A stretch of 64,000 bases of DNA from Symbiodinium sp. CCMP2592 (GCA_905221615.1 CAJNDT010000581.1:27501-91500), one strand, 5' to 3'. Positions 10,901 to 20,104 are shown, numbered from the stretch's first letter. Notes: a model not told the origin generated them from the sequence alone. A program made the numbers and translations.

Positions 10901-13900
10901 TCTTCATCAACTCTCGCAGCGCAGCTTCATACGACTCTAACCCGAACGCATCAAGTTCCCCTGGCCGCGTTAGCTCCACACCTTCCGGAGGAACTGCCGG
11001 TCCTTCAGAGGCCATGAACCCTCGCAGCTGACAACCCTCATCATCATCATCGGGGCAACGCGCGCTACTCGCGCCTAGACCCTGAATTCCTAAACCAACC
11101 CCGCTAGCGTCCTGGCAACCTCGTTCACCATGCGGCCGGCCCTGAACTGCACCATCATCCGAAATGCCCTGACCCTGATTGTTAGGGACCTCTTGGATGT
11201 TGTGACTTCTGCTCTCACTCACTGCTTCTAGCCTGCTGCTGCCGCGGGTGATGTTGCCTTTGTCTCTGTCACTCACTGCTTCTAGCCTGCTGCTGCCGTG
11301 GGTGATGTTGTCTGTGTCTCTGTCACTCACTGCTTCTAGCCTGCTGCTGCCGTGGGTGCTGCTGTTGCTCACTGTGTATGCTTTGCTGCCGCACCATCCA
11401 CTGCTTCCGCTGCTGACGCTCGGCTTCGAGCTCATCCTCTCATCCCAAAAACCAAACGCCTCCAACTTCAACAATAGATCGCTGGAAAGATTCTTGTGGC
11501 CCCTCGGAGTATATGCTACAGCAATCGCCCTAGTTCCATGGAACGGCTCTGTCCCATGAAGTCTGACTGCACCATTGAAGCGGACACTGCAGTGTGCAAC
11601 GTCATGCAATCTGCCAGCCTTCACGTTGCCGCTGTCATCCACCTCTCGTAGAACATCGTTGTGCTGTTCTCCTGGCAGACCTTCTATCCAGAGGCGTCCA
11701 CCCTGGAACTTGGTGATGCCGATGACCGCTGACTCCCTCTCCAAGCTATTCCTGTCTTTGTGCGGTTTGTAGACTACATTGATTGACACTGTGATGGACA
11801 GGAACTCCAAGCCCGGATTGTTCTGACGCACCATCTTCGTCAGCAACTTCGTCAACCAAGGATGTCGACATGTCTCAGCAGTCAGTCCGAGTACACCTCC
11901 ATGAACAAACAGCCCGAACACCCACACAGGAATCTTCTGGCCGTCACTTCCTGCAATGATCTTCTCACGGTCTGTTCTACGCTCAACTAGAGAGGCCAAC
12001 TGGATTGCCTCCCAAACCTCCTTGAACGACACCGTGCTCTGTTCACAAAGGTGCTGCGCATACTTCTCTCCGGCATCTTCCACCTGAACAGGTGCCGCTA
12101 AGCTACTCTCCTCCTCAAACCGTGTTTGCAATGCCTCTGATACTTCTGGATAGCTCAGAATTTGCACTTGCATCCCATCCACTGACGCTGCTCTCAAGAC
12201 AGTTCCCATGCCCTTGTACTTCCAAGCCTGTGCCAAGAGCTTCCTGATCGGACGAAAGTCGTTCCAAGTTATGTATGGCAACCCATTCTCTTCGTAGCAG
12301 TCAATGGTTACAGTGCCAGAGTCACTAGGGTATGTGATGCGAGGGCCTGAGGCATCCCAAACAAATGAGCCGCTAACGCCTCTGAGGCGCCTTACGCTCA
12401 GTATCCAGTCACTGTCAGGCTCCTGTCCGAGGATCAACTCGCCATCACGCGATCTAAAAGCTTCGACCACATCTCCGGAGGCTACAGCTACCTGCGTTCT
12501 TTTACATCGAGTCAACTGCAAACCCTCCCTAAATGGCCGAATGACTTCGTTGGCTCCAGAGTCAATCAGAACTCTGGGGAGTCCGCTGCCTCCGAAACCC
12601 TTGTGAACTGAAGCACCTACGCACTTCGCCTGGTCAGCGACATAAAACCTACCCTCATCTTCTGAAGAATCACTCCCCCTAGATGTTCGTCTCGTTGGCG
12701 GTGCCTTTGGGACAACTCTGCTACTGCGGACCCCAAGCAATCCACTCAAAGGTTCAAGCGACGACGATTGTGCACTCGAAGGTGGCATTCCCGGAGACAT
12801 AGGAATCGGTTCAGACACCCGTTCAGACTGACCTGGGTAACCCGGTGGCCTAGGAGCCTGTGGAGCCTCTCTTTGCACTCCGGATGATGAAGCGGGTGTT
12901 GCTGATGGGTTGATAGCCCTTCGAAGCCTTTCCCTAGCATCCCGGAGCTCCCATGAACCCACTACTGGCGGTATGCTACTCTCAGTCAACACCAGCATCT
13001 GCTCCCTACCGGAATCAATGTCAATCAAGTGAGTCATCACAACCGGTCTCAAAACCCCGTCAGCATACATACACAACCTCTGCAAGGCTTCAATGATATA
13101 CTGACCCTCTCCTATCTCAATGTTAGTCGCCGGAAGCTCGAAATCAATCTCTGACAAAGCCCACCAAACCCCAAGCGCAATCAAGGTTGGACCGTTCACA
13201 CGCTCGAAAGGGGCAATGGCATGCGTGATCACATCGTGCCCGGGACTCCAGACAGCATACTCAACAGGATCTAGCACAAGATACCAAAGGGGAGCCCTGT
13301 TGGGAGCTTGCTCAGCCCTCTCACGTACAATATCTTCTAGCTCTTCCAGCTGTGAACTACCATTGGACTGATTCTCAAGTGCCTCGCCTGTTGAATCACT
13401 AGATAAAGCCTGTCCAACTTCGGAGAGCTCTGACCCTTGGTCCGAATCGGATGGCTCAGACCTGCCACCCACTTCTCGGGCAGCATACACCATACTCTTC
13501 AAGCCTACACCCAAAAGCCCTGGGACAACAGCTGCCTTGGCTTCTGCTTTCGGCTTTGGCTTCGGGGCAGGCTTCGGATTAGGCTTAGGCTTGGGATTTG
13601 GTTCAGGTTTGCTCGGGGGTTCAGGTTTCTGGGCACCCTTGTCGTTGCCCTTGCCACCCTGTTTGCCATCGGCACTCTTCCCCTTACTTTTCCCAGATCC
13701 CTTATCCTTACCTTTACCCTTGGCCTGATTCGCCTCCCCATGGAAGAATGGGCAATCTTTGCCCCTCCAACATCCCCCTGGCTTAGCAAAGAAATGACAC
13801 ATCTGCCGACCCTTGCCCTTGGTTGCTGCCTCTGCTGCAACTACGATTTCACTACTCTGGGCCGCGCGTGCGTCCCGCACTTCTTGATCGGAGGCTAGCC

Positions 13901-15848
13901 TCCGACACTCGGTTTCGAGTAACAAAGCGTACCTTTCAAGCCCAGCCGACGAGGGAATAATCAAATCTGGTTGCATACGAAGTAAGTTGATCTTCATCCC
14001 CATCTGTTGGTTCCTTTTCTCTAGCGCTCGCACTAGGGAGTCTAACGCTGAAATGCCTTCGTTAGGCGCTTGCTCCGGCAACCCGAGATTGTGCGCCCGT
14101 TGGCGTGCAAGTTTCCATCGCCTCAAAGTTGTAAGAGCGCCCTTGAAATCCTGAGCCGTAGGGAGTTGTCTCAGGTATCTTTGGATTGATTCTAGCTCTT
14201 CCTTGCCTCCTGGAGCATATCTCTCATGTAAGCTTTCGAACATGAGCACACAGCGCACGTTCTGCGATGAAGACGTCTCCACCACAGGCTGGCGAACGGC
14301 AGTGGGAAGCTTCTGCAACAGCGTCAGCGATAGCCGCGTCTCCATTTCGGCGTCCGCACTAGCAATAGCCGGTAGCTGATCCTCAATCCCTGACAAACGC
14401 TTCTTTTCATATCTCAACCTCCCTGCTTCATAGGTCCTGTCAAAGAACTCGGCGAACTGCTGATGGATCGCTGCCAGCACAGTCCGCATCTCCACACGCC
14501 ACTGGTGGACAACCATGCCGATCTCCCACGGTTCCCCTCCTGCTGATAGGTCAAGCTTCGGGGCATCCTTCAACAGCTTAAACGCCGCCTGGTGGATTTT
14601 GACCTCAGGTGCCGAGTTAGCCTGCTTCATGTTCTCAGGCAACGGTGGTGGAGGAGCGTTCAGCCCCAAGCCGGGTGGAAAATTGCGCCCGACTGCATCC
14701 CACTGCTCGGCAACACCTGCACCCCACCAATCATCCTCGTAGTTCTCATTGCTATCCCCTGGGTTTTCTGGAGATAGAACATGATGGATCACAGGGGCTC
14801 CGGTGCGGTCCACATCGTGACCAGCATTTCCCAACCGAATTCCTTCTTCGGGATCCACCTCTAACTCTCGCTGGATAGTCGCATCCTGAATTCGCAGCTT
14901 TTCTACCAGCATTTCCAACCTCGCGACCCGATTTACCACCCATCTAGTGGTTTTCAAATCATCCTCATACTGGTCTCTCGCCTTCGCTGCCTCAGCCTGA
15001 GCCCTATCTAAGCTCCGCTTCAGCTGCTCAATCTGCTCTTCGCTGTTTGCTTGCTTCACCGTTGCCTGCTCCAATGCTGCCGCCTGCTTCTCAAGCATGG
15101 TAACAAGGAGCTGCTTCTGCTCTCCGGCCGACTGGCCGACAAGACCCTCAAGATCTCCACGCAATCCAGCCTGTGCCGCCAGAAAGGTTTCAAGTCTCTC
15201 CTCCAAGGAAGTGGTTTTCTGCCAAGCCTCGGCCCATTTGGCTTTCATGCCCGCTTCAAACTCTGCAAGAAGGCTCATCGTCCGCTCATGCTCCGAGGAT
15301 AAAAAGGCAAGTCTACTTTGATGATGCGCATCTCTCTGTTGTAGGGCTTGCAAAGTCTGCTGCAAACCCCGTATGGTTTCTCTATCTTCCATGGTGCCAC
15401 TTGCGGCCCTTTGGACACATTGTCCAAGCAGCTCGGAACGTCTCACCAGCTCATCGGCCAGTGCCTGCATGCCCTGTCGGATGTGATCAAGATCCGCCAG
15501 TTGTCCCAGCTCTAGATTCTGCAGCGCTTGCAGTCGCAACACCAGGTCTGCAGGAAGTACCACTTGGGATAAACTCCTGAAGACGACTGATCCGTCCGCT
15601 GCAATGTCTGCTGTAGATGCTGTAGCTGTTGTTTGCTGTCCTTGCTGCTGAGTGTTTGCGGAGATTTGCCCAAGGGGAGCCCTTGGGCTCATAACCTCTT
15701 GGTTATGAACCAGGTTGGGAGACGGCGTAGCGGTAACGATACTGAAATGTGATGGAACAGGACTCGAAAGATTTCTTCTTATCTGCATCGGAACATCGTC
15801 AAGACTGTTGTAATCGCTCGCCATCCCGGGGCCTCTAGGCTCATCCAA
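7947..15848 (-). CDS. Copia Gag-Pol polyprotein with inserted oxygenase-like domain, 2,633 aa
   Basis: It encodes the proteins for reverse transcription and integration of the element. Order by residue: coiled-coil Gag about 90-335; Gag core about 420-650; CCCH zinc finger about 684-703 (CHFFAKPGGCWRGKDCPFFH); Lys/Gly/Pro-rich basic stretch about 705-775; aspartic protease LIDSGAN (D1096); 2-oxoglutarate/Fe(II) oxygenase signature H1363-x-D1365, H1431 and R1440; three copies of an 18-residue HGSSRLEAVSD repeat about 1,493-1,545; Cys-rich pre-integrase CYDPQCEKC; integrase D1689, D1756, E1792 (35 residues between the last two); RT LVLDVTAAF (D2193) and YVDD (D2295, D2296); RNase H D2486 and YGDNS (D2560). 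No frameshift separates Gag from Pol. The first 50 codons lie in the 5' LTR; Met53, just after the primer site, is an alternative start. Confidence 0.95.
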   Translation of the reverse strand: MDEPRGPGMASDYNSLDDVPMQIRRNLSSPVPSHFSIVTATPSPNLVHNQEVMSPRAPLGQISANTQQQGQQTTATASTADIAADGSVVFRSLSQVVLPADLVLRLQALQNLELGQLADLDHIRQGMQALADELVRRSELLGQCVQRAASGTMEDRETIRGLQQTLQALQQRDAHHQSRLAFLSSEHERTMSLLAEFEAGMKAKWAEAWQKTTSLEERLETFLAAQAGLRGDLEGLVGQSAGEQKQLLVTMLEKQAAALEQATVKQANSEEQIEQLKRSLDRAQAEAAKARDQYEDDLKTTRWVVNRVARLEMLVEKLRIQDATIQRELEVDPEEGIRLGNAGHDVDRTGAPVIHHVLSPENPGDSNENYEDDWWGAGVAEQWDAVGRNFPPGLGLNAPPPPLPENMKQANSAPEVKIHQAAFKLLKDAPKLDLSAGGEPWEIGMVVHQWRVEMRTVLAAIHQQFAEFFDRTYEAGRLRYEKKRLSGIEDQLPAIASADAEMETRLSLTLLQKLPTAVRQPVVETSSSQNVRCVLMFESLHERYAPGGKEELESIQRYLRQLPTAQDFKGALTTLRRWKLARQRAHNLGLPEQAPNEGISALDSLVRALEKRNQQMGMKINLLRMQPDLIIPSSAGLERYALLLETECRRLASDQEVRDARAAQSSEIVVAAEAATKGKGRQMCHFFAKPGGCWRGKDCPFFHGEANQAKGKGKDKGSGKSKGKSADGKQGGKGNDKGAQKPEPPSKPEPNPKPKPNPKPAPKPKPKAEAKAAVVPGLLGVGLKSMVYAAREVGGRSEPSDSDQGSELSEVGQALSSDSTGEALENQSNGSSQLEELEDIVRERAEQAPNRAPLWYLVLDPVEYAVWSPGHDVITHAIAPFERVNGPTLIALGVWWALSEIDFELPATNIEIGEGQYIIEALQRLCMYADGVLRPVVMTHLIDIDSGREQMLVLTESSIPPVVGSWELRDARERLRRAINPSATPASSSGVQREAPQAPRPPGYPGQSERVSEPIPMSPGMPPSSAQSSSLEPLSGLLGVRSSRVVPKAPPTRRTSRGSDSSEDEGRFYVADQAKCVGASVHKGFGGSGLPRVLIDSGANEVIRPFREGLQLTRCKRTQVAVASGDVVEAFRSRDGELILGQEPDSDWILSVRRLRGVSGSFVWDASGPRITYPSDSGTVTIDCYEENGLPYITWNDFRPIRKLLAQAWKYKGMGTVLRAASVDGMQVQILSYPEVSEALQTRFEEESSLAAPVQVEDAGEKYAQHLCEQSTVSFKEVWEAIQLASLVERRTDREKIIAGSDGQKIPVWVFGLFVHGGVLGLTAETCRHPWLTKLLTKMVRQNNPGLEFLSITVSINVVYKPHKDRNSLERESAVIGITKFQGGRLWIEGLPGEQHNDVLREVDDSGNVKAGRLHDVAHCSVRFNGAVRLHGTEPFHGTRAIAVAYTPRGHKNLSSDLLLKLEAFGFWDERMSSKPSVSSGSSGWCGSKAYTVSNSSTHGSSRLEAVSDRDTDNITHGSSRLEAVSDRDKGNITRGSSRLEAVSESRSHNIQEVPNNQGQGISDDGAVQGRPHGERGCQDASGVGLGIQGLGASSARCPDDDDEGCQLRGFMASEGPAVPPEGVELTRPGELDAFGLESYEAALRELMKKCKQGCYDPQCEKCIRARGASRPHRQIHEAGKTYANLSLDVSGPHCESADKMKYAVIGVYRLPTGKNLYYAVPTRTKTAKDVADAAAYVMAQLASLQVPPCFRVHTDCGKEFEAALFAELQQRHGVFHTQSVPYQPQSNGRVERGVQALKQATIRDLLHSGLSPTFWSYAIQSAAFLSRLRALDLTLPKGTPRMGDHVAFQRPGADHFEERASHGVFVGHCTSCVNGAWVLILEGGVLKLKRARLPVLLDKPIVRWKTSVDPEGDRRVWVASDGRVVWSQDAPEGLLTVEERLEGPAVDPEDLQRVIKQRSWDRTPEEALQLFGMFGHGLLMHDHDTVPEELGPEAEVPELVVIDSACEDTHAEEEPLVFAAAVRNKKVAKPDDKVDRYKILPYEVEQEMNRAEVKVAQLVTDTIDARILSDPRTPADEKLKWVNEGLRPELETLQAKEIYDEWDEADIPPGAKVLPSKVVLTKKPLEGDVEVDPTDHLSTWRAKARIVVCGNYEQNTIGHDPDNASANPAIEHIRWSAACLASHPSWTGLVLDVTAAFLNAKMDNDTTFVRPPKVLSREGLVQPSKVWRLRRLLYGLRKGPKLWELCRNEELDGKTFEDASGVTYFLDPISSGVWAIRKQGEQQSFCGVFDMYVDDGLIVGPVALCQALAEVLLKIWQIKIQGCLPSDELKIGEKVQVGDKQVPVRQELQFLGMVFRRTERGVALHQHHWVDTELERRGWTTVRGAANLPEVAEGQAEPAPRDDAYGADLHRAQSEIGSLFWLGLRTRPDLLATVGALSCMSTVDPRKTYKLATQVWRYIAGTRDKVLFFKAGGELQDAKLAIFGDASLAPGASRSRTGVVVKFGGYVIAYRTQRQSLTAYSAFEAEVEASATAYQLGMQVKLFLDKFLQRGVDTELYGDNSACVSNLTKGSEYVQPTRTRHFGMRCSYLRDHLKNDGIPMLHMSGDLIPADGLTKTLSRVKLESSREKLNVV
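11213..11375 (-). repeat. 54-bp in-frame tandem repeat in Gag-Pol
   Basis: Three copies of a 54-bp unit encode HGSSRLEAVSDRD-type 18-residue repeats. They sit in the linker between the oxygenase-like segment and the integrase. The reading frame is kept. Confidence 0.85.
15681..15696 (-). other. primer-binding site, initiator tRNA-Met anticodon arm
   Basis: Directly after the 5' LTR the element's strand reads GGTTATGAGCCCAAGG. It is complementary to a TGGGCTCATAACC-type anticodon stem-loop of initiator tRNA-Met. Drosophila Copia and yeast Ty5 prime from the same internal region with a half-tRNA. The site lies inside the open Gag frame. Confidence 0.7.
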
Positions 15849-15962
15849 ATCCGAACCTCAAAACAAGACCCCATCACCTTTCGCACATCTTGAGCCATCG
15901 ATGTTGCGTGTCATCCTCTGCGCAGGGCCATGCACGCCTGCACAACACATGGCACACCTGCA
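15697..15962 (-). repeat. 5' LTR (266 bp)
   Basis: Appears identical to the 3' LTR at 7,519-7,784. It contains the first ATG of the Gag-Pol frame at 15,848, 114 bp from its start. Promoter and R/U5 limits cannot be read directly. Confidence 0.93.
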
Positions 15963-15967
15963 GATGT
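15963..15967. other. target-site duplication, right copy (GATGT)
   Basis: Matches 7,514-7,518 across the insertion. Confidence 0.85.
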
Positions 15968-17660
15968 TTTACTCAGACAATCAACAATGCGGTCCCGGTG
16001 CCAGTGACACCCGACGCGGCAGTTAAGGGAGGCGACTTGAGATGTGCGGTGGTTCAATGGAGTCCGCGAAAAGATGGCTTAGGAGGATCGATGTTGGCAG
16101 TGGCAGCACGTGGCAAAGAGAGAAGGCTGGCTGGCTGCAAAAGATCGGGCAGCGGCGAAGGCAAGCAGCGTGGACCATCGCAGGGCCAGTGTCGCCGGCA
16201 CGTTCGCCGGGCACCCCGGCTTCGTCGCTTGAGCGAAAAGGCGTGTGACGTCATGTCCATGACTTCAAAGAGCTGGCCGAAAAAGAAGCAGACTGCAACT
16301 GCAAAACAAGCACGGTCCAAAAAGGGCTACCGGTGCCTCCCAGTGAAGGTCGCCAAAGCCAGACAAATTGTATGTTCGAGGCTTAGTCCACAGAAGCCCG
16401 ACCAGATTTTCGCACTTTGTTGGAAAGGCACCGCAGGCCACAGTTGCATCATGTTACGCTGCATATTCGGCCGTGAGGTGGGGGGGAGGATGCGAAAAAG
16501 GTAGTTGGCGCGTGTTGTGGCACACGCACGCAGCAGGAGCCGGTCCAACGTTTGTCGGTTGCTTTGACATAAGGTTTTCCGCAGTTGCGGATTCGTTGGC
16601 CCGGAATCCCCATCAACTTTGGATTTCGGCGGCAAAAAAGTCTGACATGACTACAAGAAAACTTTCGTTGTTACACAAGATATTGATTTTCATGGCCGCA
16701 CCCACGTATCATCACTGTTTAAGAGGTTTCATGAACAACCGCCTGTGCTGGCAGTTGCAAACAGTGCGTGGAAAAGAAACATGCAGTGCCCTGTATTTTT
16801 TCAGTGTGGTACTATGGCTGTTGCGGCGCGGTCCCGGATTATATAGGGCTGCGCAACGGCAGGCGACGGCGCGTCTCGTCAGCAGTAGCAGCAGCAGCAG
16901 CGGCAGCAGCAGCAGCAAGGTCAAGGACACGGTTCAAGGAAGAGCCGTCGAGCGACATGGGGCCCCGCCGCGTTGGCGAGGTCCAACACCACGGGCCACG
17001 TCCGACCGGCCGCCGAAAGGCTGTCGCACGCCGAACACTGACCGACAGCGTGCATGCCGAGCATGTTGAATGAAGAATATGAAGACGAAGGCTCGATTCC
17101 AAAGATGCAAGCTTTGCATAACCGCGTAGGTACACATTTGTCCCCTTGACGGATGACATCGTTCCGCGCCGCGTGGGAGCTGGACAATGTCGGGTTCTGC
17201 GTGGCACCCGGCGACCCACGGACAAACTTGTGGATCGACAGGTGCAACCGACGCTACAAGGTGGTGAGCATGCCAGAAATGGTTGGGGCAGCGCGAGAAG
17301 CGTGATGCTGCCAGCCTTGGCATCGCTCGCCAGGCTCACAACGGAGCAGAAAACGCTGGCCAAGGTTCGAGTTTAGCGAGGCAACACGCACCTCAAGTTG
17401 GCGCAGCCACAGTACGGGCAAAGCGTTGGCAAGCAGCCCTGTACGCGACAAGAGTGATGCATCGTCATGGCCCCGTGCGTGCGTGGCTGAGAGGTCGGGG
17501 GGAAGGTGCGCAGCAAATGATCTGCGCGGGGCGACACACATAGCAAGAACGAGCCAATGGGTCCGGCAAGAACGAGACTTAGCAGCAGCGTGGCACATCG
17601 AACCCGGTTCGCCTCCTTCGCATGCATTGTCAGTCTCATCCCACAGCGACTCCGCCATCC
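15968..17660. other. no confident gene; retroelement-like tail and CAG run
   Basis: Several open frames on both strands overlap and none shows a recognisable motif. A (CAG/CGG)n-like run at about 16,880-16,918 gives poly-Ala on one strand and poly-Ser on the other. On the minus strand the stretch lies just downstream of the retroelement pieces at 17.7-18.3 kb and may be its decayed 3' region. Confidence 0.4.
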
Positions 17661-17665
17661 CCTCC

Positions 17666-18306
17666 CTACACCATAAAACCAGTAATCATGCGTCCAATGC
17701 ACACCGAGGAAACTAAGTCCACGCAGGATTTGGGGCGGGGCCGCCCCGCTAGGAGTTTGAGCCTATCAGTCGTGGATCTAGAGGCTAGTCTGGTGCCACA
17801 ATTCAAGCACCAAACTTGGCGATTGCCAAACTGCCAGTGATGCCATTGATGCGTGATTCGCCAAAAGTCTAGAAACTGTTGTCTTGTCACCGGTCGCGGC
17901 ATGTTGCGGCAAAAAAGGCTTGGCCTGATGTGGAATGGCCGATAGAAGGGCGGTCATGCGAGGAAAAGAGGTGTTGTTGAATGCGAAACCATTTTTGATC
18001 AGTCAACCGGTTTATATCGCGATATGTGGCATACAGAACCTGCTTATCCAACCACTTCGCCCTCTCTCCGGCAGCACTGGCTACATGCTGGTTGGAGACA
18101 TAGGCCCGGGTTGACTGGTCACCGAAGAGTTCCTTAAACGACCTACTATCGACATGAGACTTGACCCACATCGGATAGATCGGCCTGTCACGACTGCTAA
18201 CAACTTCCAACCGAAGATCGGCATGTAATGTCTTATGCTTGATTTTGCGGCTATGCAGCAGGCGCTTAAGGTTCTCTACGCGTCTTGCCGAGGTTAGAGA
18301 CAACAT
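17666..18306 (-). pseudogene. non-LTR retroelement relic: RNase H end and zinc knuckle
   Basis: The first frame (18,306-17,887) contains MWVKSHVDSRSF followed by a SNQHVASAAGERAKWLDK segment. The spacing matches the C-terminal half of a retroelement RNase H domain (VKSH plus the usual N-x-x-A-D-x-x-A, here with the Asp replaced). The frame then ends, and a second frame overlapping it by 16 bases (17,902-17,666) continues with HQWHHWQFGNRQVWCLNCG, a Cys-x2-Cys knuckle like those ending dinoflagellate non-LTR polyproteins. The frame change and the altered RNase H residue indicate a decayed copy. The family is inferred from the motif pattern only. Confidence 0.5.
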
Positions 18307-18599
18307 CCGCCTGGTTTGGATCGACGAAGCGACGACATCGACCGCTTCCCGAGGGCGAGAGGGCTTCGAGAGGGCTTAGTAACGAAGACGGGCCAAGGCT
18401 TCTTTTTGCTCGCAGCCCTCACTTCGGCGGAGGTTCCGCCGGGCACGCCGGAAGCGCCCCACCGGCGAAGTCCCAGCTCCCCACTGATGCTTGGCGCAAA
18501 ACAAGTCGAGGGCACGATGAACAGTGTGCAGGGCAAGATCTGGATAGGCCGTGACTGCTCTAAATGTAGATATACATGGAAGTCATAGAATTTAGGCAC

Positions 18600-19125
18600 G
18601 CTGCACCGATGCGATGTGCCAACTCTGTTACAGACTGCTGTCGAATGCGGCCTCTTACGTCCAAGTGGGAATCACCAACATCAAAGCCAGAAATCATTGG
18701 CGAAATGGCAATCGTAAAGATTCGAGTCTTCGCTGTGCCCAACAATGACATACCTAAGTCCAATTCAGCTTTCGATGACGCCAGCATGACAAGAGACTCA
18801 ATCCACAACGTAGCATAAATCTTTTGCAAAGCCAAAATATGTCAAATTGGTCGCGCCACCCAACTTCATGCCATGGCCGACCGAACGAGCCTTCCATGGC
18901 CTGATTGCGTGCTTGACGGTCTTAACCCGTGTTTCAACCCATCATCAAGCACGATAAAGCTGATGACGTCACTTTGGGTGTTTTTCCGCCGCACTCTTTT
19001 GCGACCACTCTGTGCAGACTACGTAAGCTAAACCTCTACTGCCGGGCCTCGCAGTCAGCTTGCGGGAGGTCGTTACTTTCTGTGAACAGCCCGCGCAGCT
19101 CTGACCCATTCTGGCACCGGCCCGT
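18600..19125. other. no confident gene
   Basis: A minus-strand frame at 18,835-18,560 lies upstream of the RNase H relic and could be part of the same decayed retroelement. It shows no diagnostic RT motif. The rest shows nothing I can name. Confidence 0.35.
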
Positions 19126-19126
19126 C

Positions 19127-19275
19127 GCCAGGGGGGGGGGATTAAAACCCGCTTTACAACCAGAATCCCTACTTTACAACCAGAATCCCCACTTTACAAC
19201 CACAGACACTGTTTTCCGTGTGAGAATCCCCACTTTACAACTGCCGATCGTGAGAACGCCCACTTTGCAACCCGT
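19127..19275 (+). repeat. array of a 20-bp repeat (GAATCCCCACTTTACAACCA), left arm
   Basis: It begins with a G run at 19,131-19,140. Four or more copies of an approximately 20-bp unit, GAATCCCCACTTTACAACCA, follow, the later ones diverged. The same array occurs in inverted orientation at 20,105-20,232. Confidence 0.8.
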
Positions 19276-19548
19276 CTACCCATGATCAAGACTTATTGGG
19301 ATTTCATGAGTTTTTTTACAACAAACCTACCTAGATTCCTAATAGTTTGTTGGTTCTTTGACCCCCTAAAGTGTTTTACGTGGTCTTCATTCGACCGTGG
19401 CCCCAAACTACTAAGATCTCGAACATCCCTAAAATTGCTTCGTCGCATGATATCTTTGATCTTTGTCGTCTGTGGGTGCTTCTGTGCGCCTGGCTGGAGG
19501 CAAAGCAGTAGTTGAGGGCTGCTCCGGATTATATGCACCCGAACCCTT

Positions 19549-19702
19549 GTTTAGAATATGCACCCGAACCCTGCGCCTTAAACCCTAAGCCCTAAACCCT
19601 TGTAAAGCCACTAGGTTTAGAATATGCACCCGAACCCTACGCCTTAAACCCTAAGCCCTAAACCCTTGTAAAGCCACTAGGTTTAGAATATGCACCCGAA
19701 CC
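19549..19702 (+). repeat. 66-bp tandem repeat with telomere-like CCCTAAACCC
   Basis: Two full 66-bp copies (19,549-19,614 and 19,615-19,680) and a partial third. Each contains CCTTAAACCCTAAGCCCTAAACCC, interrupted here as CCTTAAACCC and CCCTAAACCC words. CCCTAAA is the complement of the plant-type telomere unit TTTAGGG, also reported from dinoflagellates. An interstitial copy is likely; it is not a telomere end. Confidence 0.8.
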
Positions 19703-19931
19703 AAATGCATACCTGCGCTCTGGTGAGAAAAGAATCCGTTTCTAAAACTCATGTTTTCTTTCTGCTTTCCCCAATACAAACACACTCGGTCCGAGTTTGC
19801 CTGCAGGGAGTGGGTTGGATACAGCTTGACGGCCGCAAGTGCGTAAAGTGCAAACCACTATGCAACAACACGCTCGCTGAGGTGAGCATCTAAACAGTAT
19901 ATCATCGATACCAAACCCTCACGCGTCTAAA

Positions 19932-19935
19932 TAAA

Positions 19936-19966
<31 letters not shown>
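19932..19966. repeat. TA dinucleotide microsatellite
   Basis: A run of (TA)n preceded by AAATAAATAAA and followed by GTACACACACA. Confidence 0.85.
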
Positions 19967-19971
<5 letters not shown>

Positions 19972-20104
19972 CACATATCTATCGTGGTTTCGGGTTAAGA
20001 ACGCCCACATTGCAACCAACATCACTTTCCAACCTGCCTGGCTGCCGTAGAGGATGATGCTAGAGATTCTAGGCTTTGACGTTATCAGCTAATAGGGTTG
20101 TTAA

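Larger units (their letters stand above)
7519..15962 (-). mobile_element. complete Copia-type LTR retrotransposon
   Basis: The element is bounded by two 266-bp direct repeats that look identical base for base, and by a 5-bp target duplication. It carries one uninterrupted 2,633-codon Gag-Pol frame, a primer-binding site matching the anticodon arm of initiator tRNA-Met, and a GA-rich polypurine tract abutting the 3' LTR. Domain order protease-integrase-RT-RNase H places it in Ty1/Copia. Identical LTRs and an intact frame indicate a recent insertion. The total length is 8,444 bp. An extra oxygenase-like domain lies between protease and integrase. Confidence 0.95.

Noticed and set aside
8040-15580. 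Numerous plus-strand frames across the retrotransposon
   Set aside because: They are antisense shadows of the Gag-Pol frame, which has all catalytic motifs.
16368-17363. Poly-Ala or poly-Ser frames around 16.9 kb
   Set aside because: They depend on a CAG/CGG run and have no conserved flank.
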